Under the pieces are notes generated by a model that did no database searches, had not been told where the DNA came from, and saw only the letters and a list, made by a program, of their open reading frames with translations. From positions 1-40,920 of the forward strand of contig JAISWR010000002.1 of assembly GCA_031270985.1 (NCBI GenBank): a stretch of DNA of 40,920 nucleotides, written 5' to 3'. The position numbers and the translations under genes are program-made. Source of the stretch: Bacteroidales bacterium (GTDB lineage Bacteria > Bacteroidota > Bacteroidia > Bacteroidales > UBA4181). Positions 26,565-35,110 of this stretch are shown in pieces. Every line of letters starts with the position of its first letter. The first letter of the stretch is position 1.

Positions 26565-27047
26565 TTATTGGTATTTTCTGTTCAGAATTTCATTGGCAAT
26601 GACTGCCTGACGAATGTCGAAATCATAACTGCCCTCAGGCGCGACGTTTTCGCCTGCATTTGCTTCCGCCCCCGCAGGAATGGCATAAAATGCACGTTCC
26701 TGCTCGTTCAAAATACTTGCCACGAACACGGTATTGCTGGATACGGCATATTCCGAAACTTCGGGAACAGTTGCCGGAGATTCCGCATGAGGCATCACCG
26801 TTTCATACAATTCGGCTTCTTCCGCCTCGAATGTTTCATATCCTTCGTATGATTCTTCTTGCCGCATCACCTGTCTCCCGGACGGAAATTCCGTAACTGT
26901 TCCGGCTTCCTCAACATCATCGGGGAAGGGTTGCTGCCGCTTCATCTCCTGCTGTTTTTTCGCCTTGAGGTATTTCTCCAGGATTCCACCCAATATGGCT
27001 ATCAGAGCAATGATGATGTACGAAATGGTACCGGTGTCAGCTTTCAT
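26565..27047 (-). CDS. Hypothetical single-pass membrane protein
   Basis: A 160-residue protein I do not recognise. It starts MKADTGTISYIIIALIAILGGILEKYLKAKKQQEMKRQQ: one membrane helix at about residues 9-25, then a basic stretch. The remainder is acidic and probably disordered (EESYEGYETFEAEEAELYETVMPHAESP). The C terminus, SYDFDIRQAVIANEILNRKYQ, is the most ordered part and looks like a short helix. It sits 6 bp after the 27054-27563 gene in the same direction, so the two are probably one transcript. Confidence 0.75.
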   Translation of the reverse strand: MKADTGTISYIIIALIAILGGILEKYLKAKKQQEMKRQQPFPDDVEEAGTVTEFPSGRQVMRQEESYEGYETFEAEEAELYETVMPHAESPATVPEVSEYAVSSNTVFVASILNEQERAFYAIPAGAEANAGENVAPEGSYDFDIRQAVIANEILNRKYQ

Positions 27048-27053
27048 GATGAT

Positions 27054-27563
27054 TCAATAAACGGGAAAACTGTAAGGCGAAGTAACACGGCCACCGTTCG
27101 AATAACCGACGCTTGCACCGATAGTGATATGGGGCGTAATGCGATAATCTATGCCGATGTGTATGGCTTCGCGAGGCGCACCGTAAGGAAGCGTATGAAG
27201 CGAGGGACTGACATTTTTCATCATTGATCCGTTCGCGCTCCACTTTTCGTTCAACAGGTAAACGCCTTCAGCGTATATGTACATGCCTGTTGCAGACCGT
27301 TTTTTTGACGTTTCCGCCCTCTGTCCGGGCGTCAGACCGTATTGCACCACACCTGCACCTGCATTCAGAAAAAGGCGCGGAGCAACTTGAAAACCGATTT
27401 CAGGCGCAAAAAAACAAGCAGAACCGAATAGCGGAGAAAACATAATGCCTGTATTCACCGACATTCCGGCGTAATGAGGTTTAAACGTATCTTCCCCTTT
27501 CGGTTCCTGCGCGGAAACCGATACGGTCAATGCCAACAATATGACTATTCCTGTTTTTTTCAT
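27054..27563 (-). CDS. Hypothetical exported beta-rich protein, small outer-membrane-like
   Basis: A 169-residue protein with a clear Sec signal, MKKTGIVILLALTVSVSAQ. The start is ATG 27563; the track's TTG adds three residues. The mature part alternates aromatic and glycine residues in beta-strand fashion (YAGMSVNTGIMFSPLFGS, APEIGFQVAPRLFLNAGAGVVQYG, GMYIYAEGVYLLNEKWSANGSM, HIGIDYRITPHITIGASVGYSNGG). It ends in SFPVY, consistent with a small outer-membrane barrel of about eight strands. No specific family is recognised. A well-formed promoter is at 27590-27621, and the gene leads a two-gene run with the membrane protein at 26565. Confidence 0.78.
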   Translation of the reverse strand: MKKTGIVILLALTVSVSAQEPKGEDTFKPHYAGMSVNTGIMFSPLFGSACFFAPEIGFQVAPRLFLNAGAGVVQYGLTPGQRAETSKKRSATGMYIYAEGVYLLNEKWSANGSMMKNVSPSLHTLPYGAPREAIHIGIDYRITPHITIGASVGYSNGGRVTSPYSFPVY

Positions 27564-27589
27564 GACCACCAAACATAAAATTCAGTGTA

Positions 27590-27621
27590 CAAAAATACGT
27601 ATTTCTTTACGGAAATCCAAA
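27590..27621 (-). promoter_or_regulatory. Full Bacteroidetes promoter (-33/-7) for the small exported-protein operon
   Basis: On the minus strand TTTG (27621-27618) is followed by a 20-bp spacer and TATTTTTG (27597-27590), a match to TTTG-N19/20-TAnnTTTG. The ATG lies 26 bp downstream. Confidence 0.65.
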
Positions 27622-27642
27622 TTTTTTAAAAAATAAAGAATT

Positions 27643-30600
27643 TTATGAAGCAGTTTGAACCGTCAGGTTGGCGGGGCAGCCTGTACAGCCTGCCGTAACG
27701 GTTGCCTTGTCTGTGTCGGAAAAAACGGCGGTCACCTGCGTTTGTTTGTGTACAAGCGCAAACAGGAAAGCATATATGCCGTAGCCGTCACACTCCATGC
27801 GGACGTGGCTGTTGCCCTGCCATGCGTCGATTTTTGCCAGTTCGCCCGACCGTTCCAGCCGTTTCATTTCGCGTCCGACGCTCCGTTCAACGTCCGCACC
27901 TTTGTAATAATAGTTGTGCAGAACGAAACTCCTGTAATAGGCTGCCGTTTCCAGCCTGAGGGAAAGGGCGGCAAAGGCGTTGCGGTAATACGGCGTGATT
28001 TGTTTAGCACGGGCGGAATAACCGTCGCCAAAACCGGTATCGTCCGCCGCAATACGCGGACACACCTGCACAGTAATGGCGCCGCGCCGCAGCATAAAAT
28101 CTTTTTTTGGTAACACATGTCCCGCACCATGCAGAAGCACGGGCAGGATGTCCAAATGCAACATTTCTGCGAGGTAGAAAGCGCCGTGATGGAAACGCCG
28201 GATAGAACAATCCTCCGAACGTGTCCCTTCGGGAAATACCGCAACGGAATATCCCTCGCGTACCAACACCGACAATTGCTTCACACTGTTTTCGATGCCA
28301 CCGGATACGGGATAAAAGTCCGCATAGCGTATCAAACGCTTGTAAAACGGATTGTTCCACACCCATTCATTGGTGAGGATGACCATGCGGGGCGTGAGCA
28401 TCATCAGACACATCAGGTCAATGTGCGCCTGATGGTTGCAGATGATCACCGCCGGTTTGTCAAACGTTTCGCCCGAAAGATTTTCATACCTGAACGATAC
28501 GCCGGGTATCCGTTTTACGGTGAAACGGGCGACGGCGCACAGGAAACGGTGATAAAGCAGTTTTCTTTTCCTGTATGACACGGTACGCCGCTCTGCCGCC
28601 ACCTGCCGGCTACCGCCAAACAGAATGCTGCCGAAAACGGTGATAGCCAGTGATCCTACGAGAAAGGCGGCAAATGCGTAACCGGATGCCAGCAAGCGAC
28701 GCACCGTAACAGGGATTGTGCGCGGTCCGTACCGGTTGACGGTAAGCCAGCGGAAAATAAACGGAGGAAGCAGGTAGGCCATCATCACCACCGAAAACAT
28801 GCCCACCATAGTGACATTTGCCAGCGATCTCATGGCGGGATGCTGCGCAAAAATGAGCACGCCGATGCCGGTAAACATGATGAGCGCCGACAGGATGATG
28901 CTGTTCTTGTACGATGCCAGCATCTTGCGCTTGCGGGCGTATTCATAGATCAAGCCTTCGGTAATGAAAATGGTGTAATCGTCGCCCTGCCCGAAAATGA
29001 ACGTTGCCAGAATGATATTCACGATGTTGAAACGGATGCCGCATATCTGCATGATGCCCAGAATCCACACCCAACCGACTGCCAGCGGGAGAAAGGACAT
29101 GATGCTGAGTTCTATCCGTCTGAAGGAAAAGACAAGGAAAATAAAGACAACACATCCGCAGACGTAAAGTACGTAGTTGAAATCATCGTACAGTGCGTCC
29201 ACCATGCGTTGCCCCATGCTGCGGGAATCAAGCACGAAAGCGGACGAAGAATGTGTTTTCAGAACGTCTTTCAAAGCGGCGGTGCGTGTTTTGTTGCAGT
29301 ACAGCAGCGTAATCACCATGGTTTTTCCTTCGTCTTGCGCCAAATAGTTGCCTGTTGCCGGCGTGAGCGGATCGAAATAAGCCCCGTCCTGCACGGAAAA
29401 ATCCTTACGGAGCAATTCCGCGAACGATCCGAAAGCATTTTTGCGGAAGCCTTCCGCCACAGCCTGTCTGTCCACTTGCTGCAACAGTTCGTCCCGTCGC
29501 GGTTGCCAAAAAGCGTTCCATCGTTCAATCCGTCTTTGCTGTTCCTCCTGAGAAGGCAGAAATGAAGCTATCCCTGCGACATTTTCCACCCACCCCGTTT
29601 TATGCAGGGAATCCATCAATTCTACATTCCGTTCGTAAGCTGCCAATGCTTCGTCTGTCGTCCCGCCTTCCACCAGAAAATACACCACATCCTGCCCCGC
29701 CTTTTCCAACGACTGCATCCGTTCGTTCATCTCGGTTCGCTGAGCATCGGTCATATAGTTGATTTTGTGCATGTCTGCCTCAAATTCGGCAAAGCGGCTC
29801 AGGTACAGGAAAAGCGCCGTCAGCAGCAGTGCGGACAATAAAACCGGCTTTTTGCGTTCGGGGGCGAAACGGGCAAATTTGCCGAATATCAAACGTTCTT
29901 CTTCCGTCGCCGGATTCAGGTCTTCCGTGACATTACCCCGCACCAGATGCGGCAAAAACACCAGCACGAACAATATGCTGCCGACGAGCAACAGCGAGCC
30001 GAACAGTCCGAAGTCGCGCATGGCGTCCGAAGAGATGAACAGCAAGCTGAAGAAAGCCCCTACGGTGGTGATGTTGCCGGTAAGCAAAGGAGGAATGATT
30101 TCCCGCAACGCTTGTTTCCTGTCTTTCCTGTGGCGGATGTGGTCGATAAAATGCAGCGGGTAGTTGACCGCTATGCCGATGAACACGGTGCCTATGCCGA
30201 CGGCTATAAACGAAACGCTGCCTTTGAAAAGCGCCATCACACCCAATGCAAACAGCCAGCCGAACAATACGGATACGAACACCAGCAGGATGTTGCGTGC
30301 ATTGCGAAAGAAATATGCGAGCAGCGACAAAATCAATATCACGGACAGCACAGCCGCCAACATGCTGTCCTTTTTGATACGTTCCGCATTGGTGACCGCT
30401 ATGGCAGGCGCTCCGAAACAGCTGACGCCAACGCCGGAAAACTCCTTCTCCGTTTCCCGCATGGTTTGTTCTATCATGCGCAGCAGCAAGGCGTTGTTAC
30501 CCGTTTCCCCCGAACCGTAAGGCGAAGTGATGAATACCATTCCCTTTTGCCCGTTGGCAGAAAAAATGTAACCGTTGTTCACCTCGTCGCTGCCTGCCTG

Positions 30601-31173
30601 CAAGTTGGTCAAAGCCGCGAGCAACGGCGAAAAAAGATGCAGCGGATCTGTCGCGATATTGCGCTTCATCATGCCGCCCGACGGCAGTAACAGCAACCGC
30701 TTGTCATCCCTGAGCTGTACGGACACAAAGTCCTGCTGCTGCAACAGGGAATCCATGCGCAGGTAGGCGGCTTCGGTGAGAAAATACGGTGCATTGCCGA
30801 TGATAAAGTCCGCAAGTTTGAGGAAACGATCATCATCCACCTGTGCGATAACTTCGGGAATCACATGCAGGCTGTCCCTTGCATCCAACAAAACCGTGAA
30901 ACGGTCAATCGCCCTCATGATGCGAACGGCGGGAATACTGTCTGCAGTTTTGGTAAAACCGATGATCAGCCTGTCCGAATTTCCGATGTGCCGGTACACC
31001 GCATTGATATGCGTTCCGGATTCATCGTCGGGCAGAAATTCGGCAATATCCTCCCTGTAATCCAGCCGCAAGAGAGAAAACAACAAACCTGCCGTTGTCG
31101 CTGCAAGCAAACACACCAGCAACGTTTTGCGTACAACAAAATAATCGTAGAGAAAAACAAAAAGACGAATCAT
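27643..31173 (-). CDS. MMPL/RND-type exporter fused to a PlsC-like acyltransferase and a methyltransferase-like remnant
   Basis: A 1176-residue inner-membrane protein. The first 870 residues form an RND/MMPL transporter: a first helix at about 14-36, a periplasmic loop, five helices from about 270, a second repeat with another periplasmic loop, and GQGDDYTIFI in the second half, matching the MMPL proton-relay region. A further helix leads into a lysophospholipid acyltransferase domain with NHQAHID (His914 to Asp919, the HX4D motif) and FPEGTRSED. The last 110 residues (NYYYKGADVERSVGREMKRLE ... VRMECDGYGIYAFLFALV) resemble the start of a class I methyltransferase but stop early and lack a clean motif I. 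Similar MMPL-acyltransferase fusions occur in Bacteroidetes aryl-polyene/flexirubin loci; no such genes are nearby. Lipid acylation with export is inferred. Confidence 0.87.
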   Translation of the reverse strand: MIRLFVFLYDYFVVRKTLLVCLLAATTAGLLFSLLRLDYREDIAEFLPDDESGTHINAVYRHIGNSDRLIIGFTKTADSIPAVRIMRAIDRFTVLLDARDSLHVIPEVIAQVDDDRFLKLADFIIGNAPYFLTEAAYLRMDSLLQQQDFVSVQLRDDKRLLLLPSGGMMKRNIATDPLHLFSPLLAALTNLQAGSDEVNNGYIFSANGQKGMVFITSPYGSGETGNNALLLRMIEQTMRETEKEFSGVGVSCFGAPAIAVTNAERIKKDSMLAAVLSVILILSLLAYFFRNARNILLVFVSVLFGWLFALGVMALFKGSVSFIAVGIGTVFIGIAVNYPLHFIDHIRHRKDRKQALREIIPPLLTGNITTVGAFFSLLFISSDAMRDFGLFGSLLLVGSILFVLVFLPHLVRGNVTEDLNPATEEERLIFGKFARFAPERKKPVLLSALLLTALFLYLSRFAEFEADMHKINYMTDAQRTEMNERMQSLEKAGQDVVYFLVEGGTTDEALAAYERNVELMDSLHKTGWVENVAGIASFLPSQEEQQRRIERWNAFWQPRRDELLQQVDRQAVAEGFRKNAFGSFAELLRKDFSVQDGAYFDPLTPATGNYLAQDEGKTMVITLLYCNKTRTAALKDVLKTHSSSAFVLDSRSMGQRMVDALYDDFNYVLYVCGCVVFIFLVFSFRRIELSIMSFLPLAVGWVWILGIMQICGIRFNIVNIILATFIFGQGDDYTIFITEGLIYEYARKRKMLASYKNSIILSALIMFTGIGVLIFAQHPAMRSLANVTMVGMFSVVMMAYLLPPFIFRWLTVNRYGPRTIPVTVRRLLASGYAFAAFLVGSLAITVFGSILFGGSRQVAAERRTVSYRKRKLLYHRFLCAVARFTVKRIPGVSFRYENLSGETFDKPAVIICNHQAHIDLMCLMMLTPRMVILTNEWVWNNPFYKRLIRYADFYPVSGGIENSVKQLSVLVREGYSVAVFPEGTRSEDCSIRRFHHGAFYLAEMLHLDILPVLLHGAGHVLPKKDFMLRRGAITVQVCPRIAADDTGFGDGYSARAKQITPYYRNAFAALSLRLETAAYYRSFVLHNYYYKGADVERSVGREMKRLERSGELAKIDAWQGNSHVRMECDGYGIYAFLFALVHKQTQVTAVFSDTDKATVTAGCTGCPANLTVQTAS

Positions 31174-31178
31174 GGCGG

Positions 31179-31186
31179 CAAATATA
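31179..31186 (-). promoter_or_regulatory. -7 box immediately upstream of the MMPL fusion gene
   Basis: The minus strand reads TATATTTG, ending only 5 bp before the ATG at 31173. If used, the transcript would be leaderless or nearly so. Confidence 0.45.
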
Positions 31187-31314
31187 AGGATTTATTTCCA
31201 TTCGGTACACAGCCGAAAAGTTCACGGAATGTACGGATTCCCTTTTGCTTCGACAGTATCTGCGACCGCTGTCAGGTGAAAAATAAATCACAGCGTCTAA
31301 ATTTTTTTGCCATT

Positions 31315-31345
31315 GTTGATTGATTTATAAATTTTTGTATCTTTG
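31315..31345 (+). promoter_or_regulatory. Promoter of the GH2 gene
   Basis: GTTG (31315-31318) is followed by a 19-bp spacer and TATCTTTG (31338-31345), close to TTTG-N19-TAnnTTTG. The ATG is 28 bp further on. Confidence 0.6.
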
Positions 31346-31373
31346 CAAATATTGAATTATTAAAAAAGTACTT

Positions 31374-33716
31374 ATGATATCAAACATTCATTTAAGCAAG
31401 GTTCTGTGTGTCTTGATGTTGTTTTCTGCAAGTGTGACGGCAACAGGGCAACAGGTACGCAAGATTACGCGGATAGACCGCGATTGGAAGTTCTATTTGG
31501 GGGATGTTGAAAACGCTCAAGTCGCCAGTTTTGACGACAGCAAGTGGCGGCAACTTGATGTCCCGCATGATTGGAGTATTGAGGGCGATTACGATCAGGA
31601 GGCGGCGACCAAACGGGGCGGCGGTTATCTGCCTTCGGGCATCGGATGGTACCGCAAAACTCTCACCCTACCCAAGTCGGATGCTGGGAAGCGTGTGTTC
31701 ATCGAGTTTGGCGCCGTGATGGCAAACAGCGATGTGTGGGTCAACGGGTATCACTTGGGACACCATCCCTTCGGCTATGTGCCGTTGCTCTATGACCTGA
31801 CCGACCACGTTACTTTTGACGGGAAGCCCAACATCATTGCCGTTAAAGCGGACAATACCCTGCAACCGGCATCGCGCTGGTACACCGGCGCCGGCATATA
31901 CCGCCACGTGGATTTGATCACGGTAGATCCCGTGCATCTGGAACGCTACGGTGTATTTATCACCACGCCCGAAGTCAACAAGGACAAGGCAGTGGTGTCC
32001 GTACAGGCATCCGTAGCTAACCTCTCTGCCAAAAGCAGGAATTTGACGGTACAAACCGTTATCACCTCACCTTCGGGCAAAAGTTTGAAATCGGCGGCAA
32101 CGCCACTTACCGTCAAAGCAGGCGAAACGGCAATCTGTGAACAGACCATTGCCGTCACCGCTCCGGAGTTGTGGGACATCGAAGCGCCCAATATCTACAC
32201 AGCGGTAACCACCGTTTCGGAAGGGAAAAACACCGTTGACGACCAAAAAAACACTTTCGGCATCCGCTTTTTTGAATTTAAATCCGAAACAGGGTTTTGG
32301 CTGAACGGGCGTAATTTAAAGATACTGGGTGCCTGTGTTCACCATGACGGCGGCGCGGTAGGTTCCGCTGTACCGGCTTCTGTGTGGGAACGGCGTATCG
32401 AACGGCTTAAGGCAGTGGGATGCAACGCGCTCAGAGGCGCTCACGCCCCGATGGATCAATCCTTCTACGACCTTTGCGACCGCATGGGCATGTTGCTGCT
32501 GGACGAAGTGTTCGACACCTGGACATCCGCCAAGCCCAATGGCGAAAAGGCGTATAACCTCTATTTCAACGAATGGTGGGATAAAGACACCGAAGTTGCC
32601 ATCAAACGGGTGCGCAACCATCCGAGCATCGTTTTGCTGAGCCTCGGCAATGAAATCCGCGACAATGTGAACAGTCCCGAAGGAAGACAACGTTTCCTCG
32701 ACCTGCGCGACCTCACCAAACGCCTCGACCCGACGCGCCCCATCACGATGGCGTTGTTCCGTGCGCAACCTATGGGCTTGTACGAGAACGGTTTCTCGGA
32801 AATGCTGGACGTCATCGGACAAAACTATGGCGAAATGGGTTTGATTGTCGCATGGAGAGGCAAAGAGGGCAGAAAAATCATCGGTACGGAAAATACGCCT
32901 GCGCGTAGCGGATGGTTAGTGGCAAGAGATAATCCCCAATACACGGGCATGTTCATCTGGACAGGCGTGGATTATCTCGGAGAGGCTGACTGGCCACAAA
33001 CCACGTGGAGTGAATCGCTTTTCGACCGCAACGGCGGATGGCGGCATTTCTCGTGGGAGCGCCAAAGTTGGTGGACAACCAAGCCTATGGTGCACATCGT
33101 CCGCAGAGATGACGGCGTGAGCCGTCCCATCAGAGGCGGCGGATGGACTGACGACTGGACACCAAGCACCGATCTGGACACAGCAAGAGTGACCGTGTAC
33201 AGCAACTGCGAAGAAGTAGAGTTGTACCTTAACGGTAAATCGCTGGGCAAAAAAAACGTTCCTGCCGACGATGCACCCATCGCATGGGCTGTGCCGTATG
33301 AAAAAGGCACCATCAAGGTTATCGGACGCAACGGCGGTACGGACGTGGCGGAACATGCGCACACCTCAGCGGCGGAACCCGCCATGTTGGTACTCGAACC
33401 CGAAAAAACAGATCTGATCAACGACTGGGATGAAGTGGTATATGTGACCGCTACCGCAGTGGACAAAAACGGCGTCCGATCGCCCAACGTCCCCGTCAAG
33501 ATAAAATTTGACATCAGCGGCCCGGGTGAAATCGTGTCGGTGGACAATAGCGACAACCTCAGCCACGAACGGTACAAAGCCAAAGAACGCACCACTTACA
33601 AAGGCAGAGTAATAGCCATCATAAGAGCCACAGCCGACTCAGGCGACATCAAACTGACGGCGTCTGCGGATGGCATGGAAAACGTGTCGATCACTGTACG
33701 GGCAAAAGCGAAATAA
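31374..33716 (+). CDS. Secreted glycoside hydrolase family 2 protein, beta-galactosidase-like
   Basis: A 780-residue exported glycosidase. A signal peptide covers about 1-26 (VLCVLMLFSASVTATGQQ). The sugar-binding jelly roll is at about 30-185 (WRQLDVPHDWSIEGDY, GGGYLPSGIGWYRKTL, WVNGYHLGHHPFGYVPLLYDLTDHV, RWYTGAGIYRHVDL). An Ig-like domain follows to about 300, then the catalytic barrel with LSLGNEIRDN (Glu427, acid/base) and IGTENTPARSG (Glu506, nucleophile). C-terminal parts include a DUF4982-like unit (VTVYSNCEEVELYLNGKSLGKK) and a final Ig-like domain (NDWDEVVYVTATAVDKNG). GH2 members of this shape cleave beta-galactosides or beta-glucuronides from plant or host glycans; the substrate is not predictable. 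No SusC/D or transporter is beside it. Confidence 0.92.
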   Translation: MISNIHLSKVLCVLMLFSASVTATGQQVRKITRIDRDWKFYLGDVENAQVASFDDSKWRQLDVPHDWSIEGDYDQEAATKRGGGYLPSGIGWYRKTLTLPKSDAGKRVFIEFGAVMANSDVWVNGYHLGHHPFGYVPLLYDLTDHVTFDGKPNIIAVKADNTLQPASRWYTGAGIYRHVDLITVDPVHLERYGVFITTPEVNKDKAVVSVQASVANLSAKSRNLTVQTVITSPSGKSLKSAATPLTVKAGETAICEQTIAVTAPELWDIEAPNIYTAVTTVSEGKNTVDDQKNTFGIRFFEFKSETGFWLNGRNLKILGACVHHDGGAVGSAVPASVWERRIERLKAVGCNALRGAHAPMDQSFYDLCDRMGMLLLDEVFDTWTSAKPNGEKAYNLYFNEWWDKDTEVAIKRVRNHPSIVLLSLGNEIRDNVNSPEGRQRFLDLRDLTKRLDPTRPITMALFRAQPMGLYENGFSEMLDVIGQNYGEMGLIVAWRGKEGRKIIGTENTPARSGWLVARDNPQYTGMFIWTGVDYLGEADWPQTTWSESLFDRNGGWRHFSWERQSWWTTKPMVHIVRRDDGVSRPIRGGGWTDDWTPSTDLDTARVTVYSNCEEVELYLNGKSLGKKNVPADDAPIAWAVPYEKGTIKVIGRNGGTDVAEHAHTSAAEPAMLVLEPEKTDLINDWDEVVYVTATAVDKNGVRSPNVPVKIKFDISGPGEIVSVDNSDNLSHERYKAKERTTYKGRVIAIIRATADSGDIKLTASADGMENVSITVRAKAK

Positions 33717-33743
33717 CGCAATTTTGCCGGTTGAATCAAATCA

Positions 33744-33780
33744 CTGCCGAGTCGGAAGGTCAAACCGGACGACCCGGCAG
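33744..33780 (+). terminator. Possible terminator hairpin after the GH2 gene
   Basis: CTGCCG and CGGCAG pair, with a further GTCG/CGAC inner stem, followed by an AT-rich stretch (TATTATGTAATGTTTATTTC) but no uninterrupted T run. It lies between convergent GH2 and rsmG genes. Confidence 0.5.
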
Positions 33781-33871
33781 TATTATGTAATGTTTATTTC
33801 TTGACAACGCGAAGGTACGGGAAACGTGAAATGCAAAAGCAATGCACCCAAAGATCCCGATATTTTGATGT

Positions 33872-34501
33872 TCATCCGACAGGCAAGTAAACTATCTTTT
33901 TTCCTGCGAAAAACGGTTCGGCAAAAATATTGCCGATGGGAAAAATGGCAGCTTTTGTACGATAGACGTCAAGTTCGTCATCCATGTTACCGCCTTTGAG
34001 GAATATAACGCCGTTGGGTTGCTCGTGCAAACGGCGGGACAGGAATTTTCCATCCATCCAACTCATGAACGTCCGGACAGAGGTCACTGCGCGACTTACC
34101 GCAAAATCGTACTGTCCTTTCAAGTCTTCGGCGCGGATGTGTTGCGTGGTGACGTTGTGCAATCCCAGCGTTTCCGTGATGGCGGCAACCACTTTCAGTT
34201 TCTTCCCGATACTGTCAATGAGGTGAAAATGCGCATCGGGAAAAAGTATTGCCAGCGGTATTCCCGGGAATCCGCCTCCTGTGCCTGCATCGAGTATCCG
34301 CGCTTCCGGCATGAATGTGATGAACTTGGCAACAGCCAGCGAATGGAGTACGTGGTGTTCGTACAAATTGTTGATGTCCTTGCGGGAAATTACGTTAATG
34401 CGCGCATTCCATTCCCTGTAGAGTGGCAGCAGCATGTCGAACTGCTCGCGCTGCTGTGCCGAGAGGCGGGGAAAATAGCGGGATATGACGTCCGTTGTCA
34501 T
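33872..34501 (-). CDS. rsmG: 16S rRNA (guanine(527)-N(7))-methyltransferase
   Basis: RsmG methylates N7 of G527 in 16S rRNA using S-adenosylmethionine. The 209-residue product contains the family motifs YREWNARINVISRKDINNLYEHHVLHSLAVAKF, the SAM loop ILDAGTGGGFPGIPLAILFPDAHFHLIDSIGKKLKVV, and RAEDLKGQYDFAVSRAVTSVRTFMSW. Length is normal. It begins 6 bp after the ECF sigma gene, completing a GT2-sigma-rsmG run. Loss of rsmG confers low-level streptomycin resistance in other bacteria; nothing here suggests loss. Confidence 0.96.
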   Translation of the reverse strand: MTTDVISRYFPRLSAQQREQFDMLLPLYREWNARINVISRKDINNLYEHHVLHSLAVAKFITFMPEARILDAGTGGGFPGIPLAILFPDAHFHLIDSIGKKLKVVAAITETLGLHNVTTQHIRAEDLKGQYDFAVSRAVTSVRTFMSWMDGKFLSRRLHEQPNGVIFLKGGNMDDELDVYRTKAAIFPIGNIFAEPFFAGKKIVYLPVG

Positions 34502-34507
34502 TCTGAT

Positions 34508-35110
34508 TCATGGGGCGATATCGTCTTTCAGGATGTTCTGCAACAGTTCCCGTGCGCGGTACAGTTGTGCTTTTACCGTTCCTATGGGCAATTCCATTTC
34601 TTCGCCGATTTCTTCGTAGGAGTATTCGTAAAAATAACGCAGTTCCACCAGTTTACGGTAGCGAGGTTTGAGTTTTGCCACCACTGACCGCAGCAGCATA
34701 ATTTTTTGTTCCGAAATCAGGCGTTCTTCCGGCGTAGGCTGTTCTGCGCGGATATCGGCGGATGTAGATTCGATGTTTGTTGCGGCATCGTCAATGGAAA
34801 CGTTTGTGACTTTTTTCTTGCGCATAAAGTCAATAGCTGCATTGGAGGCAATTTTGAACAACCATGTGCTGAACGCAAAATTGGGCGTGTATTGACGGAT
34901 ATGCTTGAATGCTTTACCGAAAGCTTCTATCATCAAGTCTTCGGCGTCGGTGCTGTTGTTGACCATTTTCAGCAGCATGAAATAAATGGAATCGCGGTAA
35001 CGAGCCATCAAGTCGGCATAAGCCTTCTGGTCGCCTTCGATTGCTTGCCGGACAAGTTCCACATCCAGCCGCGCCTTGTCGGATAATGAGGGGTTGAGAT
35101 CTAATTCCAT
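34508..35110 (-). CDS. ECF RNA polymerase sigma-70 factor
   Basis: A 200-residue ECF sigma factor unlike the FecR-partner type at 1498. Region 2 is at about 25-95: LVRQAIEGDQKAYADLMARYRDSIYFMLLKMVNNSTDAEDLMIEAFGKAFKHIRQYTPNFAFSTWLFKIASNAAIDFMRKKK. A polar linker follows, then region 4 at about 135-195 (LKPRYRKLVELRYFYEYSYEEIGEEMELPIGTVKAQLYRARELLQ). This is the RpoE-like form found singly in Bacteroidetes genomes, with no anti-sigma gene adjacent. Its ATG lies inside the last codons of the upstream glycosyltransferase gene (10-bp overlap), and rsmG follows by 6 bp, so the three are probably translated together. Confidence 0.93.
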   Translation of the reverse strand: MELDLNPSLSDKARLDVELVRQAIEGDQKAYADLMARYRDSIYFMLLKMVNNSTDAEDLMIEAFGKAFKHIRQYTPNFAFSTWLFKIASNAAIDFMRKKKVTNVSIDDAATNIESTSADIRAEQPTPEERLISEQKIMLLRSVVAKLKPRYRKLVELRYFYEYSYEEIGEEMELPIGTVKAQLYRARELLQNILKDDIAP

